A stretch of DNA of 64,000 bases from a virus: positions 93,407-157,406 of the IMG/VR virus record IMGVR_UViG_3300042922_000982; one strand, given 5' to 3'. Below the pieces are notes generated by a model, which was given only the letters and a program-made list of their open reading frames with translations, did not search any database and had not been told where the DNA came from. This document shows, piece after piece, positions 48,844 through 56,617 of this stretch. Position 1 is the first letter of the stretch; every line of letters starts with the position of its first letter. Both the position numbers and the translations under genes were made by a program.

Positions 48844-49752
48844 TTACGCCACCACGTACAAAGGGGAGAAGGCGATCCAGTTGTAGCCGTCCCAGAAGTG
48901 CCAGGTGTTGTAGCCGCCCTGGTGAATGTAGACGCCGCCGTTGATCCAGTAGCGGCTGAAATCGCGCCCCAGCTTGTTCAACTCGGTCAGGTTCGTCGCC
49001 TGGAAGCCCCAGGCGCCGTCGGTCGAGCCGTACCAGCACACGCTGTCCGCCTTGACGCCGTACTTTTTCGCCATCGCCAGGGTCTCGGGCATCAGGAGCT
49101 GCATCTTGCGCCAATTCGGGCACGCGGCCGGATCGCGGAAGCCGGGCAAGACCGGGTCCTGGGCGTTGTTCGAGCTGCCGCGCGTGCTATCGGTGCCGAA
49201 GTTGCAGCGGTAGGCGTTGGCGTACTGCTCGCGCCCGTCCTCGGTGCCGCCGCCCGACTTGAGCCAGGGGCTGTAATTCGGGTTGTAAATGGTGTGGTTC
49301 TGCGACACCTCGCGCTCCCAGAAGTAGCGGAAGGGCAAGAGCGCCGGATCCTCGAACAATCCGGTCTTGAAGTGGTGCGCGTGCCCGACCTCGTGGCTGA
49401 GCGCGTTGGGGTAGCGGTTGGGGGTCGCCCCCGACGTGGGGAACGGCCGGATCACGATCTCGATGATGCCCGCGCTGTTCGGCGGGCGGCAGTAGGTGTC
49501 GGCGTTGGGGGGGCAATCCGGCGGGCTGGGCACCTGGAAGTCGAGGACGTGAACCTCGATCTTGCGCCAGATCTTGTTGGTGCCGTCCGCCTGGTTGTAG
49601 TACTCGTGGCTCTGGGCCATCAGTTGCTGGAACCAGGCGGTGTGCTGGGCCAGGGTCAAGCAGCGGCTGTCGGCCGTGCCGTTGTGATCGTAGTAGCGCA
49701 CCAGGCGCGGGCCGTACGGGACCGGACGGCAATCATGGGTCAGGGTCGTCAC
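48844..49752 (-). CDS. zinc-metallopeptidase-like protein (HExxH)
   Basis: 302 residues. NALSHEVGHAHHFKTG near residue 120 gives HExxH plus a following His/Gly, and EDGREQYANAYRCNFG about 50 residues later could give the third ligand Glu. Many Cys and Trp/Tyr (PPDCPPNADTYCRPP; YNTWHFWDGYNWIAF) suggest an extracellular or virion fold. No signal peptide is seen. A virion-associated peptidase acting on the host envelope is one option; a secreted effector another. Confidence 0.7.
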   Translation of the reverse strand: MTTLTHDCRPVPYGPRLVRYYDHNGTADSRCLTLAQHTAWFQQLMAQSHEYYNQADGTNKIWRKIEVHVLDFQVPSPPDCPPNADTYCRPPNSAGIIEIVIRPFPTSGATPNRYPNALSHEVGHAHHFKTGLFEDPALLPFRYFWEREVSQNHTIYNPNYSPWLKSGGGTEDGREQYANAYRCNFGTDSTRGSSNNAQDPVLPGFRDPAACPNWRKMQLLMPETLAMAKKYGVKADSVCWYGSTDGAWGFQATNLTELNKLGRDFSRYWINGGVYIHQGGYNTWHFWDGYNWIAFSPLYVVA

Positions 49753-49765
49753 GTCTGGGGGCTCC

Positions 49766-50158
49766 TTATAGCAAGATGGGGGCGGGGGCGGGGAGGGTCT
49801 CGTCGTCCGGCAGGGCGCCGAACACCTCCATGAGCGTCTTGGGGCGGCGGGCCTCGGCGTTGGCCGCGCGGGTGCGCGCGGCCTTGGCCCGGTTGAAGGG
49901 GGCGTCGGTGGCGAAGTGACACCGCTGGCACATGGCCTTCAGGTTGGCGTCGTAGTGATTGGCGGGGTCTTGATCCAGGTGCGCGATGGTGAGGACCACC
50001 TTCGAGCCCGTCACCGGATGCGCCTGCCGGTCGGCCGCCCGGCAATCCGGATAACTGGCGCTGCCCTCGCAGGCGTGTCCGGCCCGCGTGAGGATACGTT
50101 GCCGGATAGCCTTCCATTCGGGGCCGTACTTGGCCCGGTTCTCGGGCTTAATGGGCAT
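49766..50158 (-). CDS. HNH endonuclease
   Basis: 130 residues. The pattern YGPEWKAIRQRILTRAGHAC, then LTIAHLDQDPANHYDANLKA and MCQRCHFATD, gives the HNH core (H of IAHLD, N of ANLKAMC, H of CQRCH) with structural Cys pairs. HNH nucleases nick or cut DNA and in phages act as homing or packaging nucleases. This one stands alone in an accessory operon, so homing is possible. Confidence 0.85.
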   Translation of the reverse strand: MPIKPENRAKYGPEWKAIRQRILTRAGHACEGSASYPDCRAADRQAHPVTGSKVVLTIAHLDQDPANHYDANLKAMCQRCHFATDAPFNRAKAARTRAANAEARRPKTLMEVFGALPDDETLPAPAPILL

Positions 50159-50339
50159 CCTTGCGGCCATCCTTCCAGTACTCGTAGCCCAGGCTCGCGA
50201 CCCACGCGGCGATGACGATCGTGGTGAACAGCGTGGCCGCGTCGGGGCCGCAGAAGGCGCGCACGACGTAGCTCATCACGAAGGCCAGCAACATGGCCTT
50301 CTGGCGGGTCGAGGCGCCCGCCAACACATCACGCAGCAT
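50148..50339 (-). CDS. two-span membrane miniprotein
   Basis: 63 residues overlapping the HNH gene by 11 nt. Spans AMLLAFVMSYVVRAFCG and LFTTIVIAAWVASLGYEYW. Small phage membrane protein of unknown role. Confidence 0.65.
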   Translation of the reverse strand: MLRDVLAGASTRQKAMLLAFVMSYVVRAFCGPDAATLFTTIVIAAWVASLGYEYWKDGRKDAH

Positions 50340-50949
50340 CGTCGTCGCCCTCCGTGCCCTCGGCCTGGGCCATCAGGGCCATGCGGGCGTCCTGGACGGC
50401 CACGCGCTGGGCGTACTCGATCGCCGCGCGGCAGACGGCGAGCGGCAGCGTGGCGGCCGACGCCGATCCGATCGTGGTGCGCGCGCTCAAGAAGCCGTCC
50501 GAGAACACCTCCTCGATGCGCGCCTCCCAGCCCTGCGCCCCCTGGTCGGTCAGGACCCAGTGGGTGTACTCGGTGGGCGTGTTCTCCTCCGCCCAGCGCG
50601 CCTTGAGCGCGTCGACCAGCCGCATGGCACAATCGACGTACGTGCTGAACCAGGGGGTGGCGTAGTAGGGCCGTTTGAACCGCTTGCCCGAGCCGTCGTT
50701 CCGGAAGACCTCGTTGCCCCAGCGGGCGTGGGCGCCGGGGTTGTCGCCGTGGCTCCAGACGGTGTGCGGGACGCGCTTCCAGTGGTCGTCGTAGCCGAGG
50801 ACCTGCATGTAGCCGTCAAGCTGGCCGGTGTAGCGCAGCACATGCACGGCCACCGCCACGTCCGTCTCGTGCCCGGCCGCCATGGTGGCCGGGTCGAGCG
50901 CGATCAACGCCTCGGAGGCGGGCTTGGGTTCAGGCTTAGCGGTGGGCAT
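50329..50949 (-). CDS. hypothetical protein
   Basis: 206 residues. The middle (GYDDHWKRVPHTVWSHGDNP, RWGNEVFRNDGSGKRFKRPY) is rich in aromatic and charged residues; C-terminal half helical (LPLAVCRAAIEYAQRVAVQD). Overlaps neighbours on both ends. No family recognised. Confidence 0.7.
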   Translation of the reverse strand: MPTAKPEPKPASEALIALDPATMAAGHETDVAVAVHVLRYTGQLDGYMQVLGYDDHWKRVPHTVWSHGDNPGAHARWGNEVFRNDGSGKRFKRPYYATPWFSTYVDCAMRLVDALKARWAEENTPTEYTHWVLTDQGAQGWEARIEEVFSDGFLSARTTIGSASAATLPLAVCRAAIEYAQRVAVQDARMALMAQAEGTEGDDDAA

Positions 50950-51532
50950 CGAGGGCCTCCTTGGCGATCTCGGCGCGGTGGCTGGCCGCCTGCACCGTCA
51001 TGAGGTGGTGGGTCACCGCCGATTGAAAGGCCAGATCGGCGGGGTCCGCGCCCGTGATGCCCGCCGTTGCGTAGGCGTCGCGGCGAATTTGCATCATCTC
51101 GACCATGCCGCGAATGAGGCCCATGGTGCAGTGCTGGTAGCGGCCGACGCCCTTCCAGACGCCGTGCTGCTGGTAGAATTGCAGCTCGCCGTCAGCGTCG
51201 AGGCTGCGCCCGCGCGGGTGGAAGGCGTTGTCCCAGACCAGGATGTCCTTGCGCGCTTGGAAGTTGGCGGTGACGCTGTTGAGCGCGATGGCGCAACCGC
51301 TCGTCACGTCGAGCAGGCTCGGGCGCGCCTCCTCGTCGGGCTCGGGAATGAGCGTAATCACCACGTCGGCCTCGCGCACCGCCGCCAAGTCCGGCTTCGG
51401 GCAGCCCGATTTGTCCACGGGCCGAAAGACCGTGGTGCGGTTCACGGTCAAGCCGCCCAGGCCCATCAAGTTGGCGGCCAACTCGTCCGCGAAGGCCGCG
51501 TTCGTGCGGCCGGAAAGCAAGTAGATGTTCAT
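50936..51532 (-). CDS. Rossmann-like protein, possible nucleoside deoxyribosyltransferase fold
   Basis: 198 residues. MNIYLLSGRTNAAFADELAA, then AVREADVVITLIPEPDEEAR and DVTSGCAIALNSV follow the strand-helix order of the NDT/Rcl fold, but the usual catalytic Glu of the xSEIG segment is replaced by TSGCAIAL. A divergent or inactive relative of 38989-39576 is possible. Confidence 0.6.
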   Translation of the reverse strand: MNIYLLSGRTNAAFADELAANLMGLGGLTVNRTTVFRPVDKSGCPKPDLAAVREADVVITLIPEPDEEARPSLLDVTSGCAIALNSVTANFQARKDILVWDNAFHPRGRSLDADGELQFYQQHGVWKGVGRYQHCTMGLIRGMVEMMQIRRDAYATAGITGADPADLAFQSAVTHHLMTVQAASHRAEIAKEALDAHR

Positions 51533-51535
51533 GGC

Positions 51536-52819
51536 TTAGCCCTCCGCATCCGACGAGGTCAGGGCCGCCAGCAGCGACAACTGGGTCGGGCGGGTCTGCT
51601 TGAGGCAATGGGGGCTGAACCAGATGCGCTCGCGCTTGGCGTTCTCCTTGCCGCGTGCGTCCTCGCTCTTGCCCTGCACACCGTAGCCACCGGCCGCCTT
51701 CCAGGCAAACGTCTCCCAGGTGTCGGGCATCGGGTGCTCGCCCTCGTAGCCGCACAGCGCGATCCTGAACTTGGGGTTGTCGCCGTTGGCGATCGCCCAC
51801 TCGCGCACCTTCGCGCTCACGCCCGAATCGTTCTGGGCGTACACACCCTGATCGCAATCCGCGTCCTCGCCGTAGGGCGGGTCGAGGAACACGGCCGTCA
51901 CGCCGTTGCCGGTGGTGACGGCGGGGCCGAGGATGCGATCCCACTCGCCGCAGGTGACCCGCACGTTGCGCAGGCGATCGCACAGGTCGCGCATCATCTC
52001 CATGGTGAAGGCCAGGCGCGCCTCCATCGACCCTTCGAGCGCCTCGACCAGGCCGGGCGCGCTGGCCTTGCGGTTGACCCCCTTGCCGAAGCCGCCCAGG
52101 AACGGCATCACGCGGCTCACGCCCCGGCCGGTGTTGATGGCCTCGTCAATCGAGAGCGCGCCGCCCTTGTTCACGCCCTGCCCCTGCCCGGTCAGGTGGG
52201 GCATCTGGCGGTGGATGCCGTTGACGCCCTCGGCGACCTTGGGCATCACATGGCCGAGGCCGGGCAAGAGGCCCTGGTTGACCCCCTGGCCGATGCTCGA
52301 CATGTAGGGCATGGGGCGGTTGACGCCCGATTCGCCCTCGGTGGCCTCGGGGCGCTTGTGCGGGCCGTTGCCCGAGCAGAAGCCGCCGCCGATCCAGCAA
52401 CTGATGCCCCACAGCCACCAGCCCGCGACCATCGGGTCGTAGAAGTGGGGGTCGACCTTGAGCCGGTCGGTGATCACCTTGCCCTCGTTGACCAGCCAGA
52501 GGTGGCGGGCGTGGAGGTCGAACTCGTTGACGGGGTTGCAGGCGTAGTACGCCACCAGGTCGGGGTCGTGCTGGACCGCGCGCCAGAAGTTGGCCAGGTA
52601 GCCGTCGAGGTCGTTGACGGTCTCGATCTTGGGGCGGTGCGGCCGGGCGAGCAAGACGGCGCCCGAGCCGAAGAAGGGCTCGATGAAGTTGGGGACGTTG
52701 CCGAACCGCTTCCAGACGTCCTCGGTGACGCGGCGCTTGCCGCCGAACCAGGGGAAGGGGGCCGTCAAGGGCGTGACGATCAGGTCGTCGGTGTGGTCGG
52801 TGGTGCTTTCGGTGGACAC
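51536..52819 (-). CDS. D12-class DNA adenine methyltransferase 1
   Basis: 427 residues. SAM-binding FPWFGGKRR at 22-30 and IEPFFGSGAVLLARP near 50; catalytic AVFLDPPYGED near 310. These features place it in the Dam/D12 N6-adenine group. Between about 150 and 253 there is a Gly-rich insert with about four GVNRxMPxLxxxGxGVN-like repeats, which the paralogue at 53370 has only once. The C-terminus NAKRERIWFSPHC is shared with the paralogue. Target sequence not determinable; GATC is a natural guess for the class. Confidence 0.9.
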   Translation of the reverse strand: MSTESTTDHTDDLIVTPLTAPFPWFGGKRRVTEDVWKRFGNVPNFIEPFFGSGAVLLARPHRPKIETVNDLDGYLANFWRAVQHDPDLVAYYACNPVNEFDLHARHLWLVNEGKVITDRLKVDPHFYDPMVAGWWLWGISCWIGGGFCSGNGPHKRPEATEGESGVNRPMPYMSSIGQGVNQGLLPGLGHVMPKVAEGVNGIHRQMPHLTGQGQGVNKGGALSIDEAINTGRGVSRVMPFLGGFGKGVNRKASAPGLVEALEGSMEARLAFTMEMMRDLCDRLRNVRVTCGEWDRILGPAVTTGNGVTAVFLDPPYGEDADCDQGVYAQNDSGVSAKVREWAIANGDNPKFRIALCGYEGEHPMPDTWETFAWKAAGGYGVQGKSEDARGKENAKRERIWFSPHCLKQTRPTQLSLLAALTSSDAEG

Positions 52820-52884
52820 GGGATTCTCCTTGGTAGCCCGGTTAGGGATCGGGCGGGGTGTGTTGGCTTCGGGGGCCGGGGGCT

Positions 52885-53358
52885 CTAGGCGCCCTGGGCG
52901 ACGCGCGCGGCGCGCTCGAGATCGGCGTTATTCAGAAACACGCTGCGCAAAGGCGGCGCGTCGGGAGAGTAGAGCGCGGCGAAGGGGGCGAGCGCCGCTT
53001 TCAAGTCGGCGATCTCGGTGGCGTGTTGGCTGTTCGCCTTGCCGCGCGCGGGCTTGACGCTATTTTCGGCCATCTCGCTTGCCTGGGGTAGTGCGTCGGT
53101 CACATCCCACGCCACCGCCTCGCGCTCGGACACGGTGCAAAACCGCTCCCCCGCCTCGGCGACGACGCCCAGGCGCACCAGCTCCTTCATGCGCGGGCTG
53201 ATCGAGTCGCGCTCGGCGCCGAGCCGCTTGGCCACCTCCTTGGCGGTGAGCGGCCCGTGGTGGAACAACTCCTGGTAAACGGCGAGCTTGAGCTTGGACA
53301 AGAGGCCCTCGGCCTCGATCTGGTGGTAGGCTTGCGCGCTGGTGCGGCGGGTCGTCAT
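52885..53358 (-). CDS. winged-helix DNA-binding protein
   Basis: 157 residues. Residues 20-65, KLKLAVYQELFHHGPLTAKE and VAKRLGAERDSISPRMKEL followed by VRLGVVAEAG, are a MarR-like winged helix. It sits between the two methyltransferase genes and may couple modification with gene control. Leader AGGAGAATCCGCC. Confidence 0.8.
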   Translation of the reverse strand: MTTRRTSAQAYHQIEAEGLLSKLKLAVYQELFHHGPLTAKEVAKRLGAERDSISPRMKELVRLGVVAEAGERFCTVSEREAVAWDVTDALPQASEMAENSVKPARGKANSQHATEIADLKAALAPFAALYSPDAPPLRSVFLNNADLERAARVAQGA

Positions 53359-53369
53359 GGCGGATTCTC

Positions 53370-54377
53370 CTACTGGGGGTCGGTGAGGGCGGCGAACAGG
53401 CTAACAGCGGTGGGCTTGTTGGCGGCTGGGTCGATGCAATGGGGGCTGAACCAGATGCGCTCGCGCTTGGCGTTCTCCTTGCCCGCGCCGTCGCCGAGGT
53501 TGCCGTAGCCGCCCTGGGTCTTCCAGGGGATCTCGATCCAGGTGTCGGGCATCACGTAGTCGCCTTCATAGCCGCACAGCGCGATCCTGAGCTTGGGGTT
53601 GTCGCCGTTGGCGATGCACCACTCGATCGCCTCGCGGGCCGGATCCTCGGTGTCGTTGTTGTAGACGCCCGCCGCGCGCCCGGCGAGCAGGTACGGCGGG
53701 TCGAGAAACACGGCCGTCACGCCGAGATCCGTGCTGATCGACTCGCCCATGAGCCGCTTCCAATCGCCGCAGCTGACGCGCACCTCGCGCAGGCGATCGC
53801 CGAGCAATTGCATCATTTCGCGCAGGTAAGCCGATCGCTCGGCCTCGAAGCCGGGCGTCCCGGCGGGCACGTTCGGCACCTTGCGGAACACGCCCCGGCC
53901 GGGGCCCATGTGCGGGATTTGCGGGTGCACGCCCTTGATGCCCGCCTCCGCGTCGAGGCCGTACTTGCCCTCGCCGTCACACCAGCCGTTGCCGAGCCAG
54001 AGGCACATGCCCCACAGCCACCAACCGGCCACCTGGGCGTCGTAGCGGTTCGGGTTGTCACTGAGCCCCTCGATGCGCTTGGCGCCCTCGTTGACCAGCC
54101 AGTGGTGGCGGGCAAGCAGGTCCTGCTCGGATATGATCCAATCGGCGTGGGCGGCCACGGCCATCGGGTCGCTCTTGACGGCGCGCCAGAAGTTGACGAG
54201 GAACCCGTCGATGTCGTTAATCATCTCCTTGCCGGGCAGGTGCGGCCGGGCGAGCAGCATGGCGCCCGAGCCGAAGAAGGGCTCGACGTAGACCGCCGGG
54301 TTGCCGAAGCGGGCCCACACAAGCTCGGCGACGCGGCGCTTGCCGCCGAAGTAGGGGTAGGGGGCCTTCAGGCTCAT
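53370..54377 (-). CDS. D12-class DNA adenine methyltransferase 2
   Basis: 335 residues. ATG at 54377 overlaps thyX by 4 nt. YPYFGGKRRVAELVWARFG, VEPFFGSGAMLLARP, AVFLDPPYLLAG are the SAM and catalytic motifs. Shares DGFLVNFWRAVKSDP, WWLWGMCLWLGNGWC and the C-terminal NAKRERIWFSPHC with the paralogue 51536-52819. Two related enzymes may have different specificities. Confidence 0.9.
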   Translation of the reverse strand: MSLKAPYPYFGGKRRVAELVWARFGNPAVYVEPFFGSGAMLLARPHLPGKEMINDIDGFLVNFWRAVKSDPMAVAAHADWIISEQDLLARHHWLVNEGAKRIEGLSDNPNRYDAQVAGWWLWGMCLWLGNGWCDGEGKYGLDAEAGIKGVHPQIPHMGPGRGVFRKVPNVPAGTPGFEAERSAYLREMMQLLGDRLREVRVSCGDWKRLMGESISTDLGVTAVFLDPPYLLAGRAAGVYNNDTEDPAREAIEWCIANGDNPKLRIALCGYEGDYVMPDTWIEIPWKTQGGYGNLGDGAGKENAKRERIWFSPHCIDPAANKPTAVSLFAALTDPQ

Positions 54378-55348
54378 CGAGCACCCTCCTGGGCGCCCTG
54401 GGCGCTGAACATGGCCACGAACTCGGCGCGCTCGGTCGGGTTCTCGATGGCCTCGGCCGCAGCCTGGAGCCGATCGGCGAGGACGTGGGTCTGCACCAGG
54501 GCCTTGAGCACCTCGTAGCCGGTTTTCGACACCGTCTTGGCGCCGATCACCCAGTCGTCGGCCGCCTTCATGGCCAGCGGCGCGACGGCCTTGGCCGCTT
54601 CGTACATGGCCTCGGCGTAGACGCGAATTTCCTTCTGGGCGTGCCAGTCGAGGCGCAGGCGCAAGAAGTGGGCCAGGTTGTGCAGGTCGATCTGCCAATA
54701 GATCATGGTGTACAGGTTCTGCGGCAGCACCATGCGCGCCTGCTCGCGGGCCACGCCGTCACGCGGGCCCTCCGGCTTCTCGGGGTCGACGGGATCGCCG
54801 AGCAGGGTGTTGTAAGACCCGTAGCCGATGCCGCAGACGGCCTTGAACACGCTCAGGGCTTCCTCGCGGGTTGCCATGGGCAAGTCGCCGTCGCCCACCT
54901 GCTTGTTGACGGCCGACTGGCCGCGCACGTCGTCCAGCTCGGGGATGTAGAACTCGTCTTCCATGACCGAGTACCTGGCCGAAAGCGAATTCAGCCGGGC
55001 CATGCGGTGCCGGACGAGCTGGGCGAACACGAACAGCGGCAGCTTGATGCGGAAGGTCATCACGACCTGCTCGAACGGGCTGGTGTGCTTGTTGCGCATC
55101 AAGTAGCGGATCAGGCCCTCGGGGGGCCGCGTGGCGGTGGTGCCGCCGCCGTAGCTCACGCGGGCCGCCTCGACGATGCGATCGTCGCCGCCCATGTAAT
55201 CGATCAACTGAACGAAGCCCTTATCGAGCACCGGACGGCTCGCGCCGACGATCGCCTCGGCCGTGTCGACCGTCATGCGCCTCGTCCAGCGCCAGCCCTT
55301 GACCGAGTGGGGGATTTCGGGGATTTCGTTGGGGGTGAAGGTGCTCAT
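54374..55348 (-). CDS. thyX: flavin-dependent thymidylate synthase ThyX
   Basis: 324 residues. The ThyX signature RHRMARLNSLS (RHRx7S) near residue 110 and SARYSVMEDEFYIP identify the family; HFLRLRLDWHAQKEIRVYAE is the C-terminal FAD/dUMP region. Converts dUMP to dTMP using methylene-tetrahydrofolate, FAD and NADPH. Phages commonly carry it to supply dTMP. It lies next to the replication module. ATG at 55348. Confidence 0.93.
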   Translation of the reverse strand: MSTFTPNEIPEIPHSVKGWRWTRRMTVDTAEAIVGASRPVLDKGFVQLIDYMGGDDRIVEAARVSYGGGTTATRPPEGLIRYLMRNKHTSPFEQVVMTFRIKLPLFVFAQLVRHRMARLNSLSARYSVMEDEFYIPELDDVRGQSAVNKQVGDGDLPMATREEALSVFKAVCGIGYGSYNTLLGDPVDPEKPEGPRDGVAREQARMVLPQNLYTMIYWQIDLHNLAHFLRLRLDWHAQKEIRVYAEAMYEAAKAVAPLAMKAADDWVIGAKTVSKTGYEVLKALVQTHVLADRLQAAAEAIENPTERAEFVAMFSAQGAQEGAR

Positions 55349-55349
55349 T

Positions 55350-55919
55350 CTATACGTCTCCGCGCTCGGCCAGCTTGGCCTGGGTCTTGGCCTGGACGGC
55401 CTTGTTGAACGCCTCACGGGCATCGTGGGACAACTGGGGCAGCAATCGCTCGGCGACCACCTCGATGTACGCCTCGAAAAACAGCATCTGGCTATCCACC
55501 ACGGCCAGCTGCATCTCGGTGTAGCTCGCCGTCGCCCACATCGTCGTCATGGTGCCGTCGGCCATGACCGGGATGCCGGTCGTGGGGTGCGGGCTCATCA
55601 CCGAGGGCGCGCGGCCCCGGCGCTTGCGGGCGCGCAGCCGTTCGAGCACGGTGGGCGGGACGCCGTTTTGCGGGCAGAGCAGCCGGGCCAAGCGGGCGTT
55701 CTCGGTGCCCTCGTGGGGGTGGGCGTCGCCCACGGCCAGCTTGTAGCGCGCGCGGCTCTGGTAGTCGCGGGTGCACTGGCGGCACTTCCCCTGGCGGCCG
55801 TCGGCGGCGTGCCGGTTGCGGTAGAAGAAGTCCATCGGCTTGTCGGTCTTGCAAGCCGGGCAATATTTGAGGTCCGGCGATCGCGGAATGTAGTCCAGGG
55901 GCACGGCGAGAGCGCTCAT
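55350..55919 (-). CDS. zinc-ribbon protein related to HNH N-termini
   Basis: 189 residues. KYCPACKTDKPMDFFYRNR...GKCRQCTRDYQS at 18-58 is the C4 ribbon commonly found at the front of phage HNH proteins, as in the neighbour 56138-56617. The HNH motif itself is absent here; the C-terminal half is helical (MFFEAYIEVVAERLLPQLSH-like region). May be a DNA-binding remnant or regulator. Confidence 0.75.
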   Translation of the reverse strand: MSALAVPLDYIPRSPDLKYCPACKTDKPMDFFYRNRHAADGRQGKCRQCTRDYQSRARYKLAVGDAHPHEGTENARLARLLCPQNGVPPTVLERLRARKRRGRAPSVMSPHPTTGIPVMADGTMTTMWATASYTEMQLAVVDSQMLFFEAYIEVVAERLLPQLSHDAREAFNKAVQAKTQAKLAERGDV

Positions 55920-55968
55920 GGGGGCGGATCCTTTCGGTCGGTGGTCGAATGTGACGCGGTGGGCGGCG

Positions 55969-56154
55969 TTAGGGCGCCTGGAGGCCGGTGGCGTCGGAGT
56001 GGGTCTCGGGCTTCATGGGCGTCGTGACGGCGATTGCTAGTCGCCTGGACTCCCAGCGCGCGTGCCGGTTCAGCACGCCGTAGGTCAGCTTTGCGATCCG
56101 GCGGCGGAGCCACCACCGCCGGATCGCGTGGGCAATCTTACTCGGGGTGGGCAC
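55969..56154 (-). CDS. small basic protein
   Basis: 61 residues, overlapping the HNH gene end by 17 nt. Basic amphipathic start (KIAHAIRRWWLRRRIAKLTY) and LNRHARWESRRLAIAVTTP. Could bind nucleic acid or membrane. Moderately supported by position only. Confidence 0.5.
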   Translation of the reverse strand: MPTPSKIAHAIRRWWLRRRIAKLTYGVLNRHARWESRRLAIAVTTPMKPETHSDATGLQAP

Positions 56155-56617
56155 TACCGGCCTCCCGAAGCTCCCGGTGCCGCTCTCCGTGGTGCTTTGG
56201 GCAAAGCCACAACACGTCGAGGTGTCGGGTGTAATCGTCGTGATGGGCCTGCACTTTATCCTCTACGCCACAGCGTTCACACGGCTGCTTTACAAGGGCT
56301 CCCGATCGAATCGCCAGCGTCACCGCTTGGTGCGCCGCACGTTTCTCGGGGTGGCTCGCTATCCAGCGAGCCGAGTAATCCCGGTGCGCGACCCTGTACC
56401 GGGGCGCGCGCTGCCGGGCATTCGCCTGGCGCTCAGGGGAGAGCCCCCGCTGGCGGTCGTAAGCCTTTACGCGCTCCAGGTTGTCGGCGCGGTGCTTGTT
56501 CGCGTCGCCCCGCTTGCAGTCCTTGCAAATGCTGAGGTGACCGTCGGCCATCTGCTTGTGGGTGTAGTAGTCGGATAACGGCTTGTCAACCTTGCAACGC
56601 TTACACTGTTTCGACAT
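56138..56617 (-). CDS. HNH endonuclease with N-terminal ribbon
   Basis: 159 residues. N-terminal ribbon CKRCKVDKPLSDYYTHKQM...CKDCKRGD, a basic helical middle (HRADNLERVKAYDRQRGLSP), and a C-terminal HNH: CERCGVEDKVQAHHDDYTRH then LDVLWLCPKHHGERHRE. Its ATG overlaps the SSB stop (TGATG). A homing-type enzyme inserted beside replication genes is a fair reading. Confidence 0.88.
   Translation of the reverse strand: MSKQCKRCKVDKPLSDYYTHKQMADGHLSICKDCKRGDANKHRADNLERVKAYDRQRGLSPERQANARQRAPRYRVAHRDYSARWIASHPEKRAAHQAVTLAIRSGALVKQPCERCGVEDKVQAHHDDYTRHLDVLWLCPKHHGERHRELREAGSAHPE

Noticed and set aside
49766-50158. Homing intron or intein around the HNH genes
   Set aside because: Neither HNH gene interrupts another gene and neighbours appear intact.
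50882-52888. 668-codon plus-strand frame opposite the methyltransferase
   Set aside because: Antisense shadow; the minus strand encodes an intact D12 methyltransferase.
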